Of a DNA stretch of 64,000 nucleotides, positions 8,014-17,552 are shown in pieces. This stretch comes from Candidatus Peribacter sp. (GTDB lineage Bacteria; Patescibacteriota; Gracilibacteria; Peribacterales; Peribacteraceae): positions 1 through 64,000 of the forward strand of contig JABIBA010000011.1 of assembly GCA_018652955.1 (NCBI GenBank), in the 5' to 3' direction. Within the stretch, counting starts at the first letter, position 1, and each line of letters opens with the position of its first letter. The position numbers were made by a program, and so were the translations under genes. The notes beneath the pieces were generated by a model. That model saw only the letters and a program-made list of their open reading frames with translations. It was not told the DNA's origin and did not search any database.

Positions 8014-9336
8014 CTACTTCTTTTTCTTCTCAGCAGGCTTTTTAGGCTTTTCAGCTGTTTTCGCCTTCTTTGCAGCAGGTTTAGCAGGATTCGCTCCATT
8101 TGCAGCAGGTGCAGCGGGTGTATTTCGTGGTGTAGAAGCAGGGGCTGCAGGGTTAGCTGCAGTAGGAGCTGGAGGAGCTGGAGCCTGCACAGGTCCCTTA
8201 AGTGTATTTAGCCCAGCAGCTCGCATAGATCCTGACCCGATATGATCTCTCATCGAAGCAATCTTTGGTGCTTGAGGCAGAGGATTTATTGAAGCGGATT
8301 TTGGTTTGGCACCTTGCCTAGGAGCATTAGGTGCAGGAACAGGTGGCTGAGCAGCAGGCGGACCAGCAGGTGGTGGTATAACTGGTGGCGTCAGTGCACC
8401 TCCAAAATTAGTTGGTGGCTGACTTGATGAAGATCCTGATGAAGATGATGATGCTTTTGATGAAGAACCAGAACCAGCTGGTGGCTGTTGAGATGAAGAT
8501 GCAGAAGCAACTGGTGCTACAGGCCTCATTGTATATCTATCTCTATTCTGCTTGTAAAATCTTTGGTAAGGAACCTCATCATCAAAAGGCCAATCCAAGT
8601 CTTCGTACCGATTCAATGCAGACTTATCTCCTTCAAAAAATATTGTGGCAATATTCCCTTGGACATCTACAGAAAAACTTATTGCATCTTCAAGTATTGG
8701 AAAATTGTCTCTCATTGCAGAGATAACCACACGCTCATGCTCTGGATCTAAGTCTTCAGAAAGCCTTTCGCCTCTGGCTCTAGCCTCTTCTCGATCAGCA
8801 TCAGAACCCCTCTTACTAAATAGCCTTTCGACATCTCTCTGCATTGATTCGCGATGCTCATCTTCCGTTTCTACAGCAGAAACTAACCGTAGATCATCAG
8901 AAAGATCGTCAAAATCCTCTTCAGGTTCATCTAAGTCGATTAGCACTAAGCTATCTCCACTCGTATCACCTTCATCATCTACAATTACAAGTTCACTTTC
9001 GGAGACATCTGTCACTTCTTCATCATCTTGAAGAGGATCGTCAAGGAGCCAGCTATCATCGTCTAGATTTAGTTCTACTCCATCTTCCTCCTTTTCGTCG
9101 TCATCAAAGTCAAAAGTTAATACATCGTCATCAGCAGTATTACTGCTTATTGAATCTATATCAGAAAGCATTTGCTTAAGGTCAGCATCTTCCTCTACCA
9201 CTGGGGTTTTAGGATTTTGCTCATCTGGCTCATCTAGATCTAGATCATCTTCATCAGCAAGTCCGCCAAAATCTTCTAGATTTAGATAACCTTCATCATC
9301 GCCTTCTGTGTCTTTGTTTGTATCTGATTCATTCAT
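8014..9336 (-). CDS. Acidic hypothetical protein with Pro/Ala linker and Lys-rich tail (440 aa)
   Basis: Residues 1-150 are extremely acidic (runs of Asp/Glu). A compact folded segment follows at about 165-275 (ending near LDWPFDDEVPYQRFYKQNRD). Residues 280-415 are Ser/Gly then Pro/Ala rich, and the last 20 are Lys rich (EKPKKPAEKKKK). This acidic-linker-basic layout suggests a scaffold or nucleic-acid-associated protein, but no family is recognised. It is the promoter-proximal gene of the block down to 2456: on the minus strand TATAAT (9344-9349) ends 7 nt before the ATG, predicting an essentially leaderless transcript. Confidence 0.8.
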   Translation of the reverse strand: MNESDTNKDTEGDDEGYLNLEDFGGLADEDDLDLDEPDEQNPKTPVVEEDADLKQMLSDIDSISSNTADDDVLTFDFDDDEKEEDGVELNLDDDSWLLDDPLQDDEEVTDVSESELVIVDDEGDTSGDSLVLIDLDEPEEDFDDLSDDLRLVSAVETEDEHRESMQRDVERLFSKRGSDADREEARARGERLSEDLDPEHERVVISAMRDNFPILEDAISFSVDVQGNIATIFFEGDKSALNRYEDLDWPFDDEVPYQRFYKQNRDRYTMRPVAPVASASSSQQPPAGSGSSSKASSSSSGSSSSQPPTNFGGALTPPVIPPPAGPPAAQPPVPAPNAPRQGAKPKSASINPLPQAPKIASMRDHIGSGSMRAAGLNTLKGPVQAPAPPAPTAANPAAPASTPRNTPAAPAANGANPAKPAAKKAKTAEKPKKPAEKKKK

Positions 9337-9343
9337 TGATTAT

Positions 9344-9349
9344 ATTATA
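9344..9349 (-). promoter_or_regulatory. -10 element of the 9336-2456 block (leaderless)
   Basis: Minus-strand TATAAT with a TG dinucleotide immediately upstream and 7 nt to the ATG of the 440-residue gene. Transcription would begin at or within a base of the start codon. Confidence 0.65.
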
Positions 9350-9366
9350 CAATATTTTACTATTTT

Positions 9367-10929
9367 CTACAATAACCGCTTCCCAGCAAAAACCACCCAT
9401 AGAGCAGACTGAGAAAAAAGAAGTACCCACGGAAGACCAGTTTCTGAAGATGAAGATTGGGGCTGAGGTTGGAAATTTCTGAAGCTATACGAGGAATACG
9501 AGGAAGATGGAGTGTGTGAGGTAGTGATATTTTTATAGCGAATAGGAAGAGTATCTACTGGGTTTTTACTGCTGACTTTAGAGGAGTTTATTGAATACAT
9601 TTTTTGTTCAATCTTTATACTTTTAGAGCTAGAAGATGACACTGAACTTATTGAGCGAGATGTTTCTACCGAACTCTTACTACTACTCTTGCTACTGCTA
9701 CTCTTCAGGTTTTTGTTTTTCTGCAAAACCACAACATCAATCCCCCGCTCTATCTCATTTCCACATCGCGTCGTCACGCGCAATTTTACTTTGTACACTC
9801 CATAGTAATCCCAACTATGCGAAGGTGGATTACATTTTTTTGACGTAGTACCATCTGCAAAATCCCAAAAACACTCGGCGTCTTTTAAAGACCCTTCGGA
9901 AACTTCTGCCTTCAAATTCAGTGTAACTTTTATGTAGTCGGTACTTCTTCCCGACTGAATTTCTATCTGAGGATTGAGCAATTTTTCTGAATTTGGTTCA
10001 CGAGGAGTCGGGACACAAAACGGTCCACGAGAACCGTCTTCTTCTCTGCCGATACTAATTTCTTCCCCAGTTTCTGAAGCATCTAATCTATCGATTTCTT
10101 CCGAAGAATTGCTCAGAGTAATTACTTCTCCAGCGCTTGCTAGAGCGATTCCTGTTTGGTAATGAAAAAACAAAGTATGTTCACCTGGCTCCAAAATATA
10201 TCCCTCTGCATTGCGTGATTCTATGGTATGAGAACGCGAACCATCCGAAAGAATCCAACCAGTTATATCGACAGATTCTTCTCCTAAATTTCCCACCTCA
10301 ATCCACTCGTAGTCTTCGGAAAGTTTAGGGTCGAGCAGCACTTCTGTTATGCGAACATCGAATGTTTCAGTCGGTAAAGTTGGCAGAGGAAGCTCTGGAA
10401 TTTCTGTGTGTTCCCGTGCAGCACGCGGAGTTCCGTCAGAACTTTCCCAATTACTTTTTTCTTCTCCAGATGAATACAGATCGATTCTTTGCATACTCGT
10501 AAAAGGATTTTTCCCACCGGCAAACGGTGCCCCTGTTCCGTCGTCTACGGCATCTATTACCTCACCTTCTGCATCGAGAAGTTGTAAATATAATTTGGAA
10601 TTTGCCAGTGAGACTGCAGTAGAAATCAGATCAGGAGAAACAGTTAGTGTAGAACTTTCTGAATCATAATTAGAGATCAGAAAATACTGGCCAGCCTGTA
10701 TCTGTGTATCTTCTGGAAACGAAATCATCGTAGTATCAGATCCATCTGAGGCACGCTTGGTTATCGTCCAGCCCGCAAGGCTGACAGTCTCCTCAGAAAT
10801 ATTTACGAGCTCCAGCCATTCATCAGCTGTAGAGAGGCTAGATCCTGCCCACAGCACTTCAGATATGACAACCTGAGCGTACGCAGTACACGGAAGAGCC
10901 AAGACAAGACAAAAGATAAGAAATCGCAT
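9367..10929 (-). CDS. Secreted lamin-tail-domain protein with PKD-like domain and C-terminal membrane anchor
   Basis: The start was placed at the internal ATG (10929) because it opens a clean signal peptide (MRFLIFCLVLALPCTAYA|Q); an ATG ten codons earlier would bury it. Two lamin-tail-type beta domains follow: about residues 19-150 (VVISEVLWAGSS...DEWLELVN) and 195-310 (VRITEVLLDPKL...YEWIEVGN). Then comes a PKD-like segment (CFWDFADGTTSKKCNPPSHSW, HSWDYYGVYKVKLRV), a long Ser-rich stalk, and a C-terminal hydrophobic helix ending in GKRLL. The layout is that of a surface-displayed adhesin or binding protein tethered to the membrane. No nuclease domain, often found with lamin-tail domains, is visible. 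Function beyond surface display is inferred. Confidence 0.85.
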   Translation of the reverse strand: MRFLIFCLVLALPCTAYAQVVISEVLWAGSSLSTADEWLELVNISEETVSLAGWTITKRASDGSDTTMISFPEDTQIQAGQYFLISNYDSESSTLTVSPDLISTAVSLANSKLYLQLLDAEGEVIDAVDDGTGAPFAGGKNPFTSMQRIDLYSSGEEKSNWESSDGTPRAAREHTEIPELPLPTLPTETFDVRITEVLLDPKLSEDYEWIEVGNLGEESVDITGWILSDGSRSHTIESRNAEGYILEPGEHTLFFHYQTGIALASAGEVITLSNSSEEIDRLDASETGEEISIGREEDGSRGPFCVPTPREPNSEKLLNPQIEIQSGRSTDYIKVTLNLKAEVSEGSLKDAECFWDFADGTTSKKCNPPSHSWDYYGVYKVKLRVTTRCGNEIERGIDVVVLQKNKNLKSSSSKSSSKSSVETSRSISSVSSSSSKSIKIEQKMYSINSSKVSSKNPVDTLPIRYKNITTSHTPSSSYSSYSFRNFQPQPQSSSSETGLPWVLLFSQSALWVVFAGKRLL

Positions 10930-11230
10930 TGGCCGATCATTACACTCTATATTTAGCAATAATGGATGTATGATTTTTGGCTTACATCAGGGCTAACTGG
11001 GTTTTCCGCTACATAGAGGGCTGTAGAGAGTTCTGCGAAAGTATGGAACTTATGTCGCATTTTCCCATGGGTTGCTCTATTATTGTCCTAGACACCTTCT
11101 GTCACTCTAGGAAAGACGCAGGAAAAGCCTTAATTCGATCTAATAATCTCAAAGAACCGCGACACTACAGATCATAGAATGAATGCACCTAGAGCACAGA
11201 AGTACCTATAGTACTTTCTCTCAACCCATC
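10930..11230. other. 301-bp intergenic region upstream of rny
   Basis: Divergent spacer between the lamin-tail gene and rny. It holds CCTAGA/TCTAGG and AAGTAC/GTACTT (11200-11205 with 11211-11216) inverted repeats, the latter 15 bp before the rny ATG. No convincing coding frame, tRNA or known RNA was seen. It probably contains the two outward promoters. Confidence 0.4.
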
Positions 11231-12793
11231 ATGGATCAACAATATATAATAGTCTTTCTCGGAATGTCTGCAGGAGTAGTTCTCGGCCTTTTGGTTGGCT
11301 TCTTCTGGTTCTCTAAGGGTAAAAAACTTAGTGACAAAGTGCAGCAGCAGATTTCTAATAAGGAACGCGAGCTACACAAAGTAGAAGGCAAAGTAGCGGA
11401 AGCTATGAGCAAAGTTCGCGCAGCAGAAGCGGAAGCTAAAGCCTCTTCTAAAGAGATTATCTCCGAAGCAAAGCTACAAGCTGGTGAGATAGAAGGAAAA
11501 CTAGAGCAGCAATCCGGTCGCCTAGAAGAAAAGGAAAAACAGCTCACAGAAAAAGTAGACGAAGTAGAGCGTCAGCGAGTAGCCGTTGATGCAAAAGGAG
11601 CAGAGGTAGAAACCCTTAAAACAGAACTGACTGATGCCTCTGCTAAGCATAGGGAAGCACTAGAAAGTGTGGCAAAGCTCAGCCAAGAAGATGCAAAAGA
11701 TCAGCTAAAAACAGAGATAGAATCAGAATTTTCTGACTACTTCGCAGGCCAGATAAAGCTAAAAGAAGAAGGCATGGAAGAAGTCCTAGAAGAAAAAGCG
11801 AAGAACATCATGGCAGAAGCGATGCAGCGCTACGCTGCTGAAGTTGCTTCCGAGTCTACTTCTACTATTGTTCAGCTTCCTTCCGATGACATTAAAGGAA
11901 AGATCATTGGTAAAGAAGGACGAAACATCTCTGCATTCGAAGCTGCCACTGGAGTCGATATCATTATCGATGATACTCCAGGTGCCATCATCATCTCTGG
12001 ATATGATCTTGCCCGTCGTTACGTCGCTAAGCTTTCTATGGAAAAGCTGATTAAAGATGGACGTATTCAGCCTGCTCGTATCGAAGAAGTTGTAGAAAAG
12101 ATGAAAAAAGAAGTCGGAAAGATGATGCTAGAGTTCGGTAAGCGTGCAACAGAAGAACTCGGAATTACAGGATTTCCACCAGAGCTTCTTAAGATTATTG
12201 GACGGCTACGTTTCCGCACCAGTTACGGACAAAACATCCTTAAGCACAGTGTGGAAATGGCGAATATCGGACGAGTCATGGCAGAAGAAATCGGTGCAGA
12301 TCCACAGATCGTTGTAGCCGGTTGTCTACTCCATGATGTTGGTAAAGCACTCGACCACGAGGTGTCTGGAACACACGTAGAAATTGGTGTGGAGATCTGT
12401 AAGAAGTTTAAGGTCTCTGACGAAATAACACACTGTGTTGCAGCTCACCACGAAGACATCCCTATCGAGTCTGCAGAAGCCTTTGTGGTTGCTGCTGCCG
12501 ATGCTATCTCTGGCGCTCGCCCTGGTGCTCGCCGAGAATCAATCGAAGCATATATAAAGAGACTTAAAGAGCTTGAGGAAACTGCTAAGAGCTTTGATGG
12601 TGTGCACAGAGCATTCGCTATCTCAGCTGGTCGTGAAATTCGTGTCTATGTAGATACCGATAAAATAAACGACCTCGAGCAAGAAAAGCTTGCTAAGGGC
12701 ATCGCAGAGAAGATCGAAAATGAACTCACCTACCCTGGAGTTATTAAGGTGAACGTTATTCGCGAGCGACGCGTCGTGCATCAAGCGACTTAA
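11231..12793 (+). CDS. rny: Ribonuclease Y
   Basis: 520 residues from the ATG at 11231. An upstream in-frame start would add 16 residues that do not fit before the membrane anchor. The order is canonical: an N-terminal TM helix (IIVFLGMSAGVVLGLLVGFFW), a long Glu/Lys/Ala coiled coil to about residue 200, a KH domain with the GxxG loop in KIIGKEGRN, then an HD domain with HSVEMA, LLHDVGKALDHE and AHHEDI. Membrane-bound RNase Y is a main initiator of mRNA decay, and the HD Asp/His residues bind the catalytic metals. Length matches the family. It stands alone on the plus strand before the surface-protein genes. Confidence 0.96.
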   Translation: MDQQYIIVFLGMSAGVVLGLLVGFFWFSKGKKLSDKVQQQISNKERELHKVEGKVAEAMSKVRAAEAEAKASSKEIISEAKLQAGEIEGKLEQQSGRLEEKEKQLTEKVDEVERQRVAVDAKGAEVETLKTELTDASAKHREALESVAKLSQEDAKDQLKTEIESEFSDYFAGQIKLKEEGMEEVLEEKAKNIMAEAMQRYAAEVASESTSTIVQLPSDDIKGKIIGKEGRNISAFEAATGVDIIIDDTPGAIIISGYDLARRYVAKLSMEKLIKDGRIQPARIEEVVEKMKKEVGKMMLEFGKRATEELGITGFPPELLKIIGRLRFRTSYGQNILKHSVEMANIGRVMAEEIGADPQIVVAGCLLHDVGKALDHEVSGTHVEIGVEICKKFKVSDEITHCVAAHHEDIPIESAEAFVVAAADAISGARPGARRESIEAYIKRLKELEETAKSFDGVHRAFAISAGREIRVYVDTDKINDLEQEKLAKGIAEKIENELTYPGVIKVNVIRERRVVHQAT

Positions 12794-12836
12794 GGTAGCC
12801 AAAACACCGTAGCTATAGAAATTGTGGACAAAAAGT

Positions 12837-12844
12837 GCTATAAT
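12837..12844 (+). promoter_or_regulatory. Extended -10 promoter of the surface-gene run
   Basis: TGCTATAAT, with the hexamer at 12839-12844 and no clear -35. It predicts a leader of about 25 nt before the ATG at 12877. Confidence 0.6.
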
Positions 12845-12876
12845 AATGAGAAATCCAAATTCATACCCACAATCCT

Positions 12877-15800
12877 ATGTCAGACAATCTCCAGAAGCTC
12901 GGTGCTCTAGCATTTGCACTCGTTGCAATTACGGCTAGTGTTACTGCTATTTCTAACACTCTCTCTCCTGAGAGTCGCATTCTTATTCCGATACTCGGAA
13001 ATGAGTCTGTGCTCAGTGGACAAGTTTCCACTTCGAGTATTCCGATTAATGACTACACTGCTTCTCAAACGGCAGCTTCGGTTATTATTAAGGCAGACGA
13101 ACACAACTTCGTTACCTGTAACAATGGAGGATCTGTAGGTACAAGGATACATGACTTTGGGCGTGTTCCTACATGGGCATATGAATTTACAGGAAACGAA
13201 CCTCCGTTTACTGGAGACTTCTGGGTCTCACCTGGAGAACTCGCAAGCAATCCGCAGTACAATTCGATTAATACCTTAAACACGTTTAAAGAAGGTAAGA
13301 GGTATTACATTATGAGTGCAAAGGATTTGCGATATCAGTGTGGTGAAGGCCTTAAGCTTAGCGAGTATTGTGGAGATAGTATTTGTCAAAATAGTGAAGA
13401 CACCAATTCATGTAACGAGGACTGTAACCAATGTGGAGATGGTGTCGTAGGAGGGCTAGAAGCATGTGATGACGGAAATAGTCTTGACCAAGATGGGTGT
13501 AATGCCTATTGCCAAGCAGAACCAGGGTATGGATGTACGGGAAATCCAAGTGATTGTAACTTGCTGATTCCTACTCTTCCTGGACAGGGAGGTAGCAGTA
13601 GCCCCGGTAGCTCATCAAGCACATCAACCTCTCAAGCACAAACCTGTACATACAGTCCTATTGGCTCAAAAGATGACGTCTTTGTGAAAGGAACAGCTAC
13701 CTTCAATGGTCAATCTTCAACAGACTTTTGTGTATCTGACACTGTCCTCGCAGAATACAGTTGTTCATTTGGATTTATGGAAGGACTAACGCACAATTGT
13801 GAATTTGGATGTGCGGATGGTGCATGTAATCGTCCTCCAGATGATATTGCATCTCTTCGTATAAGCATTGATGGACCACAATCTACTACCTACCTCCCAG
13901 GTACACAAAATGCAGTACTTGGAAAAGTAAACTTTGAAAAAGGAGGAAGCCCTATGAACATTGAGAATCTCTTTATTCTCGTTCAGGGTACTACCGAAGA
14001 TTTCAATGCACTAAACGGCAGACGTTCTAGTTCTACAGATGAAATACATGAAATTCTTGAGGGTGTAGAACTTTATAATATGACTACAGGAGAATCGAAA
14101 GCAGGTTCGCGCCTTACTGGATCCCAATCAATGGGACACAAGACAACAGGTTCAGACAAAGGAACATACCAAATCTACCGATTTGATAACATTGTCGTGA
14201 ACCAAAACAGTGAAGACTGGGAATTTAGAACAGACTTCCAAGAAAATATTACTAATGGGGATAAGTTCCGCATTAATATTTGCGGTGAACCTACACATGT
14301 TGCTGAAGGCAATAACGTAATACGAAGTTTTACCAAGTGTGATTTTGGTGGACTCATTGATCCTGTAACAACGTATCAATTGCGTGTAATAGATGACACA
14401 ACAGGTAATCTGATTTCAACTATTTTCCCGCGAGGAAACATAGCCAGCAACTTCCATACCGTTTTTGACGGAAGTGGTGGCAATCCTGGTCCTGGTCCTG
14501 GGCCTTCTGGATCACCAGGAAACCCTGGTCCTGGTCCTGAGACTCACACAGAATGTCGCGATTCCCAATGTGTGGTCGTAAGTGGACTGGGTAATGATCA
14601 ATGTTCAAGTTCTAGTGACTGTAGTGATCTTGTTCCAAAGGCATTCATTACACAAAAGGCAACTGGAACCTCTAATACTGCGACAGAAAATCAAAAAGAT
14701 ATTTCCCTTCTTCGGTTTGAGGCATTTGCAAGCTCAGAAGATCTTCTTATTGCAAAAGCAGAGTTCGAAGAACAGCAAGGTGATCTACGTGATCTTCAAA
14801 ACTACGCGCTATGGGTAGACACTGATGGAAACAACCTTGTTGATACTATTCTCGAAGATGGTGTGACCTTCCAAGGTGGTAGAATTTCCTTTGGCAATCT
14901 TGCTGGAGGCGGATACGTACTCCCTGCCAATCAGGCAATTGCCTTTGAGGTACATGGAGATGTTTCTTCTAGCTTGTCAGAAGACAAGATTCAATTACGA
15001 TTCGAGATAGGACTTGATGACTACCTTCACCTAGAAGCACTTGATGATGGTGAGAATCTCAATGGAATAAAAACAGATGATGGTGCCTGTAGAGGTGGTG
15101 TTTCAGGAGGTTGTGATATTACGGTTAGCACTGTCGACAGCATCGTCTGGAATTTCTCTAGCCAAGGAAGTCTCTTTGTAACGAAAGACAACACTCCACT
15201 GCGCCAACGTCAATTGCTCGGAGGTGAATTGGGTGCAGAAGTTCTTCGTCTAGAGTTCCACGCAGAAGATGAAGACATCGATGTTACCGATATTCGCTTT
15301 ATGAATTCTGTAGTGGTCAATTCTCTCGATCGTCTAGAACTTTACATCGACGGTGGTGTAAAGATTGGAGAAGCGACAAGAGGAGGATGTGCTGGCGCAG
15401 GAGGCAACAATGTATTCTGTGCAAATATGGAAAGTCAGCAGTTTGTTATTCCTAAGGGTGACGATGTAGATCTTCTTGTTCGTCCACTGATAAAAAGAGA
15501 TACCCACGGTGGACGCAGTAATGAAACAATTCAGCTATCACTCTTTAGTCCAAGTAGTAATGCCCCTGCTATAGAAGCACGTGGAGCAAGCTCTTCTAAT
15601 GACCTATCACAAAATAATGGTGATTCTACTGCCAATGGAGAAATATTTATTGGAACTGAATTCCCAGGGCAAAATGGTGATTTTCCAAAAGGAGAAATGA
15701 ATAGTACTGTTCTTGCGAAATTCTCTTCAGTTGAAGGGGTCAAGATACCGGATGCAAATGATGGCACCCCTCCAGCGGTACCAATTGGTGATGATGCGGA

Positions 15801-16314
15801 AATAGGTGCATTTACCTTTACTGCTGCATCACACAATAACTCTGAAAATGGAGATAACGATGCAATTCTTAATGGAATTATCTTTAATGTTAATGCTACA
15901 AATGTCCCTATGAAAGCCCAAACCTTTAGACTCTATAATAAATCTGACGGTTCATTTACGAGCTGTAAGGGCCTCTATCCTGCTGGGCAAGAAGTTGATG
16001 GTACAAATATTAGTGGTAACTTCTTTGTTCAATGTATTGATCTTAGTACATCTACCCTTAACACTGAGATTGATGATGGTAACAGTGAAACATTCACACT
16101 GAATGTAGATATTACTCAAAGCATTGCAACTACATCTAAACTACTACAAGTTTCTCTTCAAGACTTTGACCAAGCGGGTGCAACCCTTTACAGAACATTT
16201 GGATTCAATACATCTCATATTCAATGGTATGATAAGGATCAGTCTTCTACAGAACAATTCAACTGGATCGAGTATCCAGAGACATCAGTTAAATCTACCT
16301 CGTACCGCTCGTAA
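12877..16314 (+). CDS. Large secreted surface protein with Cys-rich (DUF4215-like) repeat
   Basis: 1145 residues. The signal peptide is MSDNLQKLGALAFALVAITASVTA. A Cys-rich part starts at about residue 165 (CGDSICQNSEDTNSCNEDC) and is followed at 186 by a DUF4215/Myxococcus-type repeat (CGDGVVGGLEACDDGN). Ser-rich and Gly/Pro-rich (PGPGPGPSG type) linkers separate several beta-rich extracellular domains. The C-terminal half resembles the C-terminal half of the SLH protein at 45970: both have LFV(T/S)KD(N/S)TPL(R/G)xRQ, an FLNPxxxx-like DGEIF(I/V)GTE block, and a VKST(S/N)YR ending. So it is a modular cell-surface protein whose C-terminal module is reused in this genome. It has no SLH or TM anchor of its own. 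The next gene starts 3 bp downstream, indicating coupling. Confidence 0.85.
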   Translation: MSDNLQKLGALAFALVAITASVTAISNTLSPESRILIPILGNESVLSGQVSTSSIPINDYTASQTAASVIIKADEHNFVTCNNGGSVGTRIHDFGRVPTWAYEFTGNEPPFTGDFWVSPGELASNPQYNSINTLNTFKEGKRYYIMSAKDLRYQCGEGLKLSEYCGDSICQNSEDTNSCNEDCNQCGDGVVGGLEACDDGNSLDQDGCNAYCQAEPGYGCTGNPSDCNLLIPTLPGQGGSSSPGSSSSTSTSQAQTCTYSPIGSKDDVFVKGTATFNGQSSTDFCVSDTVLAEYSCSFGFMEGLTHNCEFGCADGACNRPPDDIASLRISIDGPQSTTYLPGTQNAVLGKVNFEKGGSPMNIENLFILVQGTTEDFNALNGRRSSSTDEIHEILEGVELYNMTTGESKAGSRLTGSQSMGHKTTGSDKGTYQIYRFDNIVVNQNSEDWEFRTDFQENITNGDKFRINICGEPTHVAEGNNVIRSFTKCDFGGLIDPVTTYQLRVIDDTTGNLISTIFPRGNIASNFHTVFDGSGGNPGPGPGPSGSPGNPGPGPETHTECRDSQCVVVSGLGNDQCSSSSDCSDLVPKAFITQKATGTSNTATENQKDISLLRFEAFASSEDLLIAKAEFEEQQGDLRDLQNYALWVDTDGNNLVDTILEDGVTFQGGRISFGNLAGGGYVLPANQAIAFEVHGDVSSSLSEDKIQLRFEIGLDDYLHLEALDDGENLNGIKTDDGACRGGVSGGCDITVSTVDSIVWNFSSQGSLFVTKDNTPLRQRQLLGGELGAEVLRLEFHAEDEDIDVTDIRFMNSVVVNSLDRLELYIDGGVKIGEATRGGCAGAGGNNVFCANMESQQFVIPKGDDVDLLVRPLIKRDTHGGRSNETIQLSLFSPSSNAPAIEARGASSSNDLSQNNGDSTANGEIFIGTEFPGQNGDFPKGEMNSTVLAKFSSVEGVKIPDANDGTPPAVPIGDDAEIGAFTFTAASHNNSENGDNDAILNGIIFNVNATNVPMKAQTFRLYNKSDGSFTSCKGLYPAGQEVDGTNISGNFFVQCIDLSTSTLNTEIDDGNSETFTLNVDITQSIATTSKLLQVSLQDFDQAGATLYRTFGFNTSHIQWYDKDQSSTEQFNWIEYPETSVKSTSYRS

Positions 16315-16317
16315 ATT

Positions 16318-16644
16318 ATGACTAAAACAATTCTTTCTCTCAGCGTACTTCTTACAAGCTTTACAGCAGGAACTGCTCACGCGTACCTCTCTCCGGGAGA
16401 GGTGTTTCCTGAGCTGAAGAGCTTGAAACAAGAGCACGTGCAGGAAGCCCCTGTACAAGAAGCTCAGGTGCAAGAAGCCCCTGTACAGGCACTCCCTGTA
16501 CTGCTTGAGCCTGCAGAAATGCATCGTGCTCCATCTTCACTAGGCTTAGACCTAGCGCTCTTAGGTGGAGGATTTATCGTTGCACTGGGTGTATTCGCAC
16601 TCATCGCACATAAGCGAAATAGGAAGATTGTAGATCAAATATAG
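16318..16644 (+). CDS. Small secreted, C-terminally membrane-anchored protein with AYLSPGEVF motif
   Basis: 108 residues. Signal peptide (MTKTILSLSVLLTSFTAGTA|HA), then the YLSPGEVFPEL motif, then a Gln/Glu/Ala/Pro/Val repeat (units of type QEAPV, about residues 40-60), then a TM helix (LLGGGFIVALGVFALIA) and a short basic tail. The same HAYLSP(G/A)(E/D)VF start appears in the next gene, so the two are paralogues or share a processed N-terminal motif. Begins 3 bp after the 1145-residue gene, so it is probably coupled to it. Likely displayed outside the membrane; function unknown. Confidence 0.8.
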   Translation: MTKTILSLSVLLTSFTAGTAHAYLSPGEVFPELKSLKQEHVQEAPVQEAQVQEAPVQALPVLLEPAEMHRAPSSLGLDLALLGGGFIVALGVFALIAHKRNRKIVDQI

Positions 16645-16648
16645 GTAT

Positions 16649-16677
16649 TTGCCTGATTTAGGTAAAAGTGTTATAAT
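16649..16677 (+). promoter_or_regulatory. Promoter of the 16704 gene
   Basis: TTGCCT (16649-16654), 17-bp spacer, TATAAT (16672-16677) with the extended TGn. Predicted leader about 20 nt. Confidence 0.75.
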
Positions 16678-16703
16678 ATATATAAAGACTAACACTAAAC
16701 CTG

Positions 16704-17519
16704 ATGCTTAAAACTCTACAAAAACTCAGCACTCTTGCCTTTGCGCTTTGCGCAATAGGCTTTAGTGGTTCTGCACATGCGTACCTATCCCCTGCCGATG
16801 TCTTTACAGATCTTGAGGTACCTGGGACCGAAAACACCGACACGGAAGTTGCGCCTGCTCAACAGGATATAAGTGGGGGTCAATCAGCAAAAATTGGTGA
16901 ACCAGAACCTGAGGCTCCACCTCCTGTAAAAGCATCTCCAGTATTTTTTCGTTCTGGAGAAAAGATTGAACGAAGCACTCTTCCGGAAGTAGATACAAAA
17001 TCTAATGACAGTCCTTTTGAAGAAGTTCCTGAAGTACTCATTCCAACACTCCCATCAAATAATAATATTGATAAGGAATCGGAAGCATTACTCGAAGAGC
17101 TACAAAAAGAGGAAGAAGCACTAGAAGAAGGAACAGCTGAGCCTACTCAGGAAGAACAAGCAGAAGAAGAAGTTCAGCGGCCTGCGGCACCTAAAAAGAA
17201 ATCTGTTGCCATGGCACTTCTTGACCGTATGAAATTTCTCGGTGGAGGTGTAATTTTAGCGGGAATTGCATTCGCATTCTTCTTTAAGAAAAAGAAGAAA
17301 TCAGGTCCTGCAGCGGCAGCTACAGAAAGTGCAAACCCACCAATCCCTGCACCAGAAAAAACGCAGCAAGTAGAAGAATCTTCTGAGCGTCTCGAACACG
17401 CACTAGAAGCTATGGGAGAAACCAAAGAGGCTCCTCAAGCGCAAGAACCTACAGATGATGACGCACCTTTAGGTTTTAGCGAGACACCACTTCCTGGGCA
17501 GGAAGAAAAATCACAGTAG
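16704..17519 (+). CDS. Secreted single-TM protein with AYLSPADVF motif and acidic stalk
   Basis: 271 residues. Signal peptide ending ...SGSAHA, then YLSPADVFTDLEV. A long Pro/Glu-rich exported stalk follows (about residues 40-165). Then comes a TM helix (LGGGVILAGIAFAFFF) after a basic MKF, a KKKKK stop-transfer run, and a cytoplasmic acidic tail of about 65 residues. Architecture and N-terminal motif match the preceding 108-residue protein. It may be a cell-surface linker that reports to, or is held by, cytoplasmic partners. No catalytic domain visible. Confidence 0.8.
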   Translation: MLKTLQKLSTLAFALCAIGFSGSAHAYLSPADVFTDLEVPGTENTDTEVAPAQQDISGGQSAKIGEPEPEAPPPVKASPVFFRSGEKIERSTLPEVDTKSNDSPFEEVPEVLIPTLPSNNNIDKESEALLEELQKEEEALEEGTAEPTQEEQAEEEVQRPAAPKKKSVAMALLDRMKFLGGGVILAGIAFAFFFKKKKKSGPAAAATESANPPIPAPEKTQQVEESSERLEHALEAMGETKEAPQAQEPTDDDAPLGFSETPLPGQEEKSQ

Positions 17520-17552
17520 CACTCATACGCACTAACGATCTATACTGAGGGT

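Noticed and set aside
9367-10929. Sortase-type LPxTG anchor at the end of the lamin-tail protein
   Set aside because: The sequence near the C-terminus is GLPWVLL, lacking the TG; a plain hydrophobic anchor is the simpler reading.
10977-11177. 66-residue plus-strand frame before rny
   Set aside because: No coding-like composition, no -10 at the expected distance, no recognisable domain.
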